From CAZYJR01 sp964647905 (GTDB taxonomy: Bacteria > Desulfobacterota > DSM-4660 > Desulfatiglandales > HGW-15), in contig CAZYJR010000061.1 of NCBI GenBank assembly GCA_964647905.1, forward strand, positions 1 through 10,881: a DNA stretch of 10,881 bases, read 5' to 3'. Shown one piece after another: positions 6,842-10,881 of this stretch. Position 1 is the first letter of the stretch; the number at the start of each line of letters is the position of its first letter. The translations under genes and the position numbers were made by a program. The notes under the pieces were generated by a model. That model was not told the DNA's origin and did not search any database. It was given only the letters and a program-made list of their open reading frames with translations.

Positions 6842-7363
6842 ATGGGAAAGGAGGAGAGGGTGAAGCTTGAAGATGCGATTGTGGCGGCAATAGCCCACGA
6901 GGAAAAGATCAGGGACGTCTACCGGGAGGCCGCGGCAGCGGTTTCCGATCACCGGTGCCGGCGCATTCTGGAGGCCCTCGGCGAGGACGAGGCGAGCCAC
7001 GTGGAATACTTGAAGGAGCACCTTGACCGATGGAGGAGGACCGGCCGTCTGGACGTCAAGCGCCTGGAGACCAGCATAGCGCCGGACCGGGAGATCGCCG
7101 AGGAGGCCCGGAGGCACAGCCGAACACTGCCGGACGACCCGCATGGCGACGAAAAGCAGGTGCTGAGCCGCGCCCTGCAGGTGGAGGTGGAGACCAGCGA
7201 ATTCTACCGCAGGATGGCCGAAGAGATGACCGGCGAGGCCCGGGATCTCTTCGCGGGGTTCCTCGCGGTGGAGGAGAGGCATGTGGCCGCTGTTCAGTCC
7301 CAGTTGGACTATTACAGCCACACCGGCTACTGGTTCGGCACCAAGGAGTTCGACATGGAGTAG
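6842..7363 (+). CDS. Ferritin-like / rubrerythrin-type diiron protein
   Basis: This 173-residue four-helix-bundle protein is built from two similar halves. Likely diiron ligands are Glu20, Glu50 and His53 (ExxH in DEASH) in the first half, and Glu115, Glu144 and His147 (ExxH in EERH) in the second. In each half the first Glu lies 7 residues before a Tyr (Tyr27, Tyr122), as is usual in the 'ferritin family protein' group. There is no rubredoxin-like CxxC zinc/iron domain, so this is the bundle alone. Likely roles are peroxide or oxygen reduction or iron handling in the cytoplasm of an anaerobe or microaerophile; which one cannot be told from sequence. A GAGGA at 6835-6839 overlaps the Nudix stop codon and precedes ATG 6842, so translation is probably coupled to the Nudix gene. 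Its end lies 17 bases from the end of the convergent ATPase gene, with no visible terminator between them. Confidence 0.87.
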   Translation: MGKEERVKLEDAIVAAIAHEEKIRDVYREAAAAVSDHRCRRILEALGEDEASHVEYLKEHLDRWRRTGRLDVKRLETSIAPDREIAEEARRHSRTLPDDPHGDEKQVLSRALQVEVETSEFYRRMAEEMTGEARDLFAGFLAVEERHVAAVQSQLDYYSHTGYWFGTKEFDME

Positions 7364-7380
7364 GCGCGCCCGGCCGGGGG

Positions 7381-9135
7381 TCAAGCCTTGAACCTGACCG
7401 AGCGCAGGCGGTTGATAGCCGCCGCTATCTCGTGCACCCTGGGTCTGGCAAAGCTCCCCGGGTGCTGTTCGCCCCGGTGGAAGGGGTCCAGCATGTCCAA
7501 CCCGTTCTTGTCCAAGTATTCCTCCAGCTTGGAGAGGGCCTCTCTGAGCGGTCTCCGCCCGTCCAGGAACCTGGCGGCGGCCAGGTGGACCGCCGTGCCC
7601 ACGGCCCTGGTCTGGCTGATGTCAACGATCTGCTCCACTCCCCTCAGATCTATCTGATCCGTCCCGTAACCGATCAGGTCCAACCCCCTGGCATCGATCT
7701 TGACCTTCTTCTTTCCCTTGGAGGCGTCGAAGCCGGCGGGAAGCGGCGTCCTCGCCAGCCGCCAGTCCAGGCAGGGGCCTGTCTCGTCCCGCCTTCCCGT
7801 GGAGTACCTGGAGGCTATGTCCCGGGCCTCGCCGGTGACGTCCCGGGGCTCATAGTCCCGCATCATGATCACCCTGTCCGCGGCCTCGAAGTAGTCCCCG
7901 CACCCCCCCATCACCAGCACCGTGGAGACGCCGAATCTGTCGTACATCTCCCGCACCCTGTCGATGAACGGGGTGATGGGCTCGAAGTCCTTGTGTACCA
8001 GGGCCTGCATGCGCATGTCCCTCACCATGAAGTTGGTGGCCGACGTGTCCTCGTCCAGGAGCAGCAGATCGCTCGCCATCTCCAGGGCCTCGATGATGTT
8101 TGCGGCCTGGCTGGTGCTGCCGCTCGCGTTGTCCGTTGTAAACGCCCTGGTGTCCAGGCCTCCGGGGAGGTTGGTGATGAAGGGGTCGATGTCCACCCGC
8201 TCCACCCTTCTTCCGTCCTCGGCTCGGATCTTTACCGCGCCCGCCGAGGTAACCGCATACTCCCTGCCGTCGCCCGGGATGTGCGGGTAGACCCCCCGCT
8301 CCAGGGCCTTGAGCAGGGTGGACTTGCCGTGGTAGCCCCCTCCCACTATCAGGGTTATGCCCGCCGGAATGCCCATGCCGGTTATCCGGCGGGGCGCGCC
8401 GGGTTGGCTCCGGTTCACCGGGTTTGGCAGGTCCAAGGTGAGGCTGAGGGAGGGGGGCGACTTGAAGGGCACGGCCTTGCCCCTGGGGAGGGGCCTTTGG
8501 CTGTTGCCGCTCTCCCTGGGCAGTATTGATCCGTCGCCCACAAAGGCCACCAGCCCCAAATCGGCCAGTCGGCCCCGGATGAACTCCTGGTTCTCCACGC
8601 ATTCCACGAACCCCCAGGTCTCTTGTTCCGGGAAGCGCCTCCAGAGCATGCCTTTCTGGGCTATGTCCGGGATCATCTCCACCAGGAGGGTCTGGGCCTG
8701 GCGGCCGAGCACCCGGCGTCCCGCAGCGGGGAGGCCGGCGTAGAGACGCGCCTCCACCCAATCCGGAGTAATCCTGCACGCGGTCCGCTCCAGGACCTCC
8801 TGCCCTCCGGCGTCTATACTGGTAAATCCGCTCTTTCCGCTGCCCTGGATATGCCTCGAGGCCTCGCCTATGGCCCTGTGAACCCTTCTGGCTGTGAAGT
8901 CCTCGAGGGCGGTCCGGCGCACCCGGTTCCTGAAGAGGTCGCCGGGAAAACCCGCCCTGTGCATCGGGACCCGGACCCGCACCTTTGAGGGCGCCGCGAA
9001 CGGGTCGCCCTGCACATGGTCCACGTGGAGCTCGAACCAGCCCATGTCATAGGCCCCTTCGATGTCCTTGTAAGCCTTATATCCCTTGCCGTCTATGCGG
9101 AACAGGGTCCGCCTGAGCTCGTCCATCTTCTTCAT
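7381..9135 (-). CDS. ABC-class P-loop ATPase of the COG3044 family
   Basis: This 584-residue protein belongs to the 'predicted ATPase of the ABC class' family (COG3044). Visible features are a Walker A GGGYHGKST (265-273), a Gln/Ser-rich ABC-signature-like stretch ASGSTSQAANI (337-347), and a Walker B DLLLLDEDTSATNF (356-369) with Glu362 as the likely catalytic base. A 'VMGGCGDYF' motif (408-416) sits where the H-loop would be. The N-terminal half has a second family-conserved glycine-rich motif, GSGKSG (98-103), followed by 'GGQEVLERTA' (110-119). There are no membrane segments, so it is a soluble ATPase, not a transporter. The bacterial role is unknown; the trypanosome homologue MRB1590 is tied to mitochondrial RNA editing, so an RNA-related role is plausible but inferred. 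The ATG at 9135 has GAGGA 5 bases upstream (minus strand). It is divergent from the TIM-barrel gene and convergent with the ferritin-like gene. Confidence 0.93.
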   Translation of the reverse strand: MKKMDELRRTLFRIDGKGYKAYKDIEGAYDMGWFELHVDHVQGDPFAAPSKVRVRVPMHRAGFPGDLFRNRVRRTALEDFTARRVHRAIGEASRHIQGSGKSGFTSIDAGGQEVLERTACRITPDWVEARLYAGLPAAGRRVLGRQAQTLLVEMIPDIAQKGMLWRRFPEQETWGFVECVENQEFIRGRLADLGLVAFVGDGSILPRESGNSQRPLPRGKAVPFKSPPSLSLTLDLPNPVNRSQPGAPRRITGMGIPAGITLIVGGGYHGKSTLLKALERGVYPHIPGDGREYAVTSAGAVKIRAEDGRRVERVDIDPFITNLPGGLDTRAFTTDNASGSTSQAANIIEALEMASDLLLLDEDTSATNFMVRDMRMQALVHKDFEPITPFIDRVREMYDRFGVSTVLVMGGCGDYFEAADRVIMMRDYEPRDVTGEARDIASRYSTGRRDETGPCLDWRLARTPLPAGFDASKGKKKVKIDARGLDLIGYGTDQIDLRGVEQIVDISQTRAVGTAVHLAAARFLDGRRPLREALSKLEEYLDKNGLDMLDPFHRGEQHPGSFARPRVHEIAAAINRLRSVRFKA

Positions 9136-9338
9136 GAGGTTCCTCTTCCCGTATTTTGATTCAGGCCCCTTGGACGCGACCCCCGGGGCCCGCGCCGTGC
9201 CGGGGAACAGCCGGCCATAAGCCCGGGGCCCCTGTCAAGAGGGAAATCTCTGAATGATTCACTCGGGCTGCCCGCATGGGGCGCCGGTGAGTGGTTCCGG
9301 GTTGAGAAAGCGGCCTTCCTGTAGTAAGCTCCGGTCTC
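9136..9338. promoter_or_regulatory. Divergent intergenic region between the ATPase and TIM-barrel genes
   Basis: This 203-base region should hold both promoters. For the plus-strand gene, TTGAGA (9302-9307), a 17-base spacer and TAAGCT (9325-9330) form a plausible sigma70 site. It ends only 8 bases before the ATG at 9339, so the transcript would be nearly leaderless. For the minus-strand ATPase gene, a perfect TTGACA (9238-9233) is present but no -10 box lies at 15-19 bases, so its promoter is unclear. The decamer CCCGGGGCCC occurs twice in the same orientation, at 9182-9191 and 9222-9231, 40 bases apart. Confidence 0.35.
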
Positions 9339-10157
9339 ATGAAACGAGCCGGACACGAAGGGCGCTTCGGCGCCATGAACTCCCCGCTGAGGGACGTGGT
9401 CTCGGAGATAGAGGCGGTGCGTTCCATGGGGTTCGACTATCCCGAGATCACCATGGACGCCCCCGGGGCCCACCACCTGGTGCTCCGGCGGAGGATCAGC
9501 GAGATAAAGCCGGCCCTGGACCGCTTCCCCTCCGGTCCGGTCTGCCATCTTCCCACCTTTGTCTCGGTGGCGGATCCGACCCCGGCCCTCAGGGAGGCGT
9601 CCATCCAGGAGATGAGCGACTCGCTCAGGGTCGCGCGTGAACTCGGGCCTCGCTGCGTGGTCCTCCACCCGGGGCATGCCTCCGGCCTGGGGAGGAAGGA
9701 TCCGGCAAGCGCCCGCGCCCGCGCCATGAAGGCCCTGGAGCGCCTGGCAGGGGAGGCGGAAGATCTGGGCCTCAGGCTGGCCCTGGAGAATATGCCTCCG
9801 GGGTCCGGGGCCTTGTCCGAGCCCGAGGACTTCCTGGAGGTCTTCGCCCGGTTCCCGGCCCTGGAGATGACCCTGGACCTGGCCCACGGCCACATAGGCG
9901 ACGAGGAGGACGCCAGGAACGCCACCTTCATCGGCCGCTTTGCAGACCGCATCGCCCACATCCATGTGAGCGACAACGACGGCACCAGGGACCAGCACCT
10001 GCCTCTGGGTGCGGGTACCCTGGATCTGCGAATGCTTATCCCTCTAGTGATTTCAAACGGCTACCAGGGGGCGTTCACCCTGGAGGTGTTCTCACCCGAC
10101 CGCGACTACCTGGTGATGAGCAGGGAGAAGCTGGCCGGGATAATCTCGGGCGCCTGA
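9339..10157 (+). CDS. Sugar phosphate isomerase/epimerase-like TIM-barrel protein
   Basis: This 272-residue protein belongs to the xylose isomerase-like / AP endonuclease family 2 TIM-barrel fold. The strand-end metal-ligand pattern is present: His70 (CHLPT), His110 (VVLHPGH), Glu150 (LALENM), Asp180 and His183 (LDLAHGH), His208 (IHVSD) with Asp212 and His220, and Glu249 (FTLEV). Such proteins bind two or three divalent metals and act either as sugar or cyclitol isomerases/epimerases or as endonuclease IV. The short loops, the 'HVSDNDG..DQHLPLGAGTLD' segment and the absence of endonuclease IV signatures favour the isomerase side. The substrate is not predictable. The ATG at 9339 keeps the first beta strand (GRFGAMNSP, residues 8-16); the internal ATG at 9375 would remove it. 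No ribosome binding site is visible upstream, which fits the promoter lying almost on the start codon. Confidence 0.85.
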   Translation: MKRAGHEGRFGAMNSPLRDVVSEIEAVRSMGFDYPEITMDAPGAHHLVLRRRISEIKPALDRFPSGPVCHLPTFVSVADPTPALREASIQEMSDSLRVARELGPRCVVLHPGHASGLGRKDPASARARAMKALERLAGEAEDLGLRLALENMPPGSGALSEPEDFLEVFARFPALEMTLDLAHGHIGDEEDARNATFIGRFADRIAHIHVSDNDGTRDQHLPLGAGTLDLRMLIPLVISNGYQGAFTLEVFSPDRDYLVMSREKLAGIISGA

Positions 10158-10175
10158 GCCGGAGACCCGGGGCGC

Positions 10176-10201
10176 AAAAAAACCGGGCCCGAAGGCCCGG
10201 T
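10176..10201 (-). terminator. Intrinsic terminator of the hsp20 gene
   Basis: On the minus strand an 8-bp perfect stem, ACCGGGCC/GGCCCGGT (10201-10194 with 10189-10182), is closed by the extra-stable tetraloop C(TTCG)G. A run of Ts follows directly; together with the last stem base it makes seven (10182-10176). It lies about 24 bases after the hsp20 stop. From the plus side the same stem is followed only by GGGTTT, so it may also act weakly on the TIM-barrel gene, whose stop is at 10157. Confidence 0.93.
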
Positions 10202-10224
10202 GGGTTTCAGGGGTCATGCCCGCC

Positions 10225-10671
10225 TCAGTGGATCTCGATCCGCTTCCTCTCGGCGCTCTCCTTCCTGGGCAGCACCACCTCCAGCACCCCGTTTTCGTAC
10301 TTGGCCTCGGCCTTGCTCTCGTCTACGGCCTCGGGGAGCCGGAAGCTCCGGGTGAAGGATCCGTAGCTCGTCTCCTTCAGGTAGTAGTTCCTTTCCTGCT
10401 CTTCGCGCTCGGCTTCCTTCTTCCCGCTGATGGTGACCTGGCCCTGGTCCACGGAGACCGAGATGTCGTCCTTCTTCATTCCGGGCAGCTCGGCGGTCAA
10501 GACATACTTGCCCTCCTCTTCCCGGATGTCAACTCGAGGCGTATATTCCTCGGCCGGCCAGCGGCCCAAGTCCGGCCACAGCCGGTTGAAGAACGGATCG
10601 GTCCAGCGGTCGAGACTGAACGGGGCGGACCGCGCCGGTCGATTGGTCCTGCGCGTCAGTTCCGTCGTCAT
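10225..10671 (-). CDS. Hsp20 family small heat-shock protein
   Basis: This 148-residue protein has an N-terminal arm (1-42, with aromatic residues near 'WTDPFFNRLWPD'), an alpha-crystallin domain (about 43-137) and a short tail with the I-x-I motif (Ile145, Ile147) that docks subunits into oligomers. Within the domain the family motifs are plain: 'PRVDIREEEGKYVLTAELPGMKKDDI' spans 45-70, and GVLEVVLPR sits at 128-136. It is an ATP-independent holdase that keeps unfolding proteins soluble in the cytoplasm. The ATG at 10671 is preferred because AAAGGAGGGG (minus strand, 10686-10677) lies about 5-6 bases upstream. The upstream ATG at 10692 would add seven residues encoded by the ribosome binding site itself. 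No CIRCE inverted repeat and no clear sigma32-type box are visible; the promoter looks like sigma70. Confidence 0.96.
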   Translation of the reverse strand: MTTELTRRTNRPARSAPFSLDRWTDPFFNRLWPDLGRWPAEEYTPRVDIREEEGKYVLTAELPGMKKDDISVSVDQGQVTISGKKEAEREEQERNYYLKETSYGSFTRSFRLPEAVDESKAEAKYENGVLEVVLPRKESAERKRIEIH

Positions 10672-10676
10672 ACCAA

Positions 10677-10686
10677 CCCCTCCTTT
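10677..10686 (-). promoter_or_regulatory. Ribosome binding site that decides the hsp20 start
   Basis: AAAGGAGGGG on the minus strand is a near-ideal Shine-Dalgarno sequence just upstream of ATG 10671. It lies inside the longer reading frame that begins at 10692, which argues that the longer start is not used. Confidence 0.8.
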
Positions 10687-10730
10687 CTTCATGGATTACG
10701 ATTGGTTATCCCGACCATCGATTTATCGGA

Positions 10731-10758
10731 AAAATAATCAGCCCTCCGCCCTTGTCAA
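10731..10758 (-). promoter_or_regulatory. Sigma70-like promoter of hsp20
   Basis: On the minus strand a perfect TTGACA (10758-10753) is followed by a 16-base spacer and TATTTT (10736-10731, four of six). Transcription would start near 10724, giving a leader of about 50 bases before ATG 10671. The local drop in GC around 10680-10740 fits a promoter. A heat-shock sigma32 -10 box (CCCCAT-like) is not seen at the right distance. Confidence 0.6.
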
Positions 10759-10798
10759 GTGCCCCCCCTGCGGTCCCGGTCAACCAGCCTCCTGATCT

Positions 10799-10881
10799 CT
10801 ATTTGTAAGGCCTTAGGGCTTCCAGGGCGCCGGAGAGGTCCTCCAGGACCAGATCGGCCCCTGCGTCCCTGAGCCGGTCTT
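10799..10881 (-). CDS. C-terminal end of a HAD-superfamily hydrolase (partial)
   Basis: The last 26 codons of a minus-strand gene enter from the right edge and end in TAG at 10801-10799. The residues read DRLRDAGADLVLEDLSGALE, then six more to the stop. 'AGAD.V..DL..L...L' is the typical closing helix of phosphoglycolate phosphatase-like HAD hydrolases, where this segment follows the last strand of the Rossmann-like core. The catalytic motifs lie outside the window, so the substrate cannot be assigned. It precedes hsp20 on the same strand, but hsp20 has its own promoter in the gap. Confidence 0.6.
   Translation of the reverse strand, partial: DRLRDAGADLVLEDLSGALEALRPYK

Noticed and set aside
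5514..6890. A minus-strand frame extending hrpA upstream by 473 codons, making a 1768-codon open frame
   Set aside because: The extra part is Pro/Arg/Gly-rich, matches no family, and is antisense to the DUF2905 and Nudix genes. HrpA is already full length from 5471 with a good ribosome binding site.
7030..8529. A plus-strand 499-codon open frame spanning the ferritin-like and ATPase genes
   Set aside because: It crosses two real genes, one of them on the opposite strand, and its product is compositionally biased with no domain.
9208..9238. A minus-strand TTGACA upstream of the ATPase gene as a sigma70 promoter
   Set aside because: The nearest TATAAT-like hexamers lie only 12-13 bases downstream of the -35 box, outside normal spacing, and nothing convincing is present at 15-19 bases.
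9132..9998. A minus-strand 288-codon open frame antisense to the TIM-barrel gene
   Set aside because: It is a shadow of the TIM-barrel gene, whose metal-ligand pattern is intact on the plus strand.
10672..10692. An upstream ATG adding seven residues to Hsp20
   Set aside because: Those codons coincide with the AAAGGAGGGG ribosome binding site of the downstream ATG, so the shorter form is preferred.
10711..10790. A minus-strand 25-codon small frame (TTG start after AGGAGG) between the HAD and hsp20 genes
   Set aside because: It overlaps the hsp20 promoter, has a rare start and no recognisable peptide. The AGGAGG is likely chance in GC-rich DNA.

Overview
The window reads as part of a chromosome from a GC-rich Gram-negative bacterium. 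The best match is Desulfobacterota (former Deltaproteobacteria, Geobacter/Syntrophobacter-like). That placement is inferred from gene content: a Geobacter-type membrane globin sensor, a full-length HrpA, a COG3044 ABC-class ATPase and a divergent CoA-type Nudix hydrolase, together with high third-position GC. No sequence search was possible. Nearly all of the DNA is coding. I saw no rRNA, tRNA, CRISPR array, insertion sequence or prophage gene.

Layout. Bases 1-50 hold a strong hairpin. Bases 51-561 hold a DUF433 (VapB-like) gene and, 4 bases later, a DUF5615 PIN-like partner that loses family similarity after about 40 codons; this looks like a decayed toxin-antitoxin-type pair. A sigma70-like promoter lies in the degenerate end of that gene and faces the next one. 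Bases 673-1572 encode a protoglobin domain fused to a four-helix PsiE-like membrane domain. Facing it across an 11-base gap is hrpA (5471-1584, minus strand), a DEAH-box RNA helicase of normal length. Divergent from hrpA is a plus-strand cluster: a small DUF2905 membrane protein, a Nudix hydrolase whose Nudix box carries a large insertion, and a ferritin-like diiron protein. This cluster meets a COG3044 ATPase (minus strand) tail to tail. Divergent from the ATPase is a sugar-phosphate isomerase/epimerase-like TIM-barrel protein. The right end has an Hsp20 small heat-shock protein (minus) with a textbook intrinsic terminator and promoter, then the last codons of a HAD-type phosphatase.

The genes do not form a single pathway. 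They are short transcription units for gas or redox sensing (globin-PsiE), RNA and ribosome quality control (HrpA, perhaps the COG3044 ATPase), oxidative or iron stress (ferritin-like), nucleotide housekeeping (Nudix) and protein folding (Hsp20). I do not see a clear new defence or mobile system. The items most worth a second look are the globin-PsiE sensor, the unusual Nudix box and its uncertain N-terminus, and the broken DUF433/DUF5615 pair.
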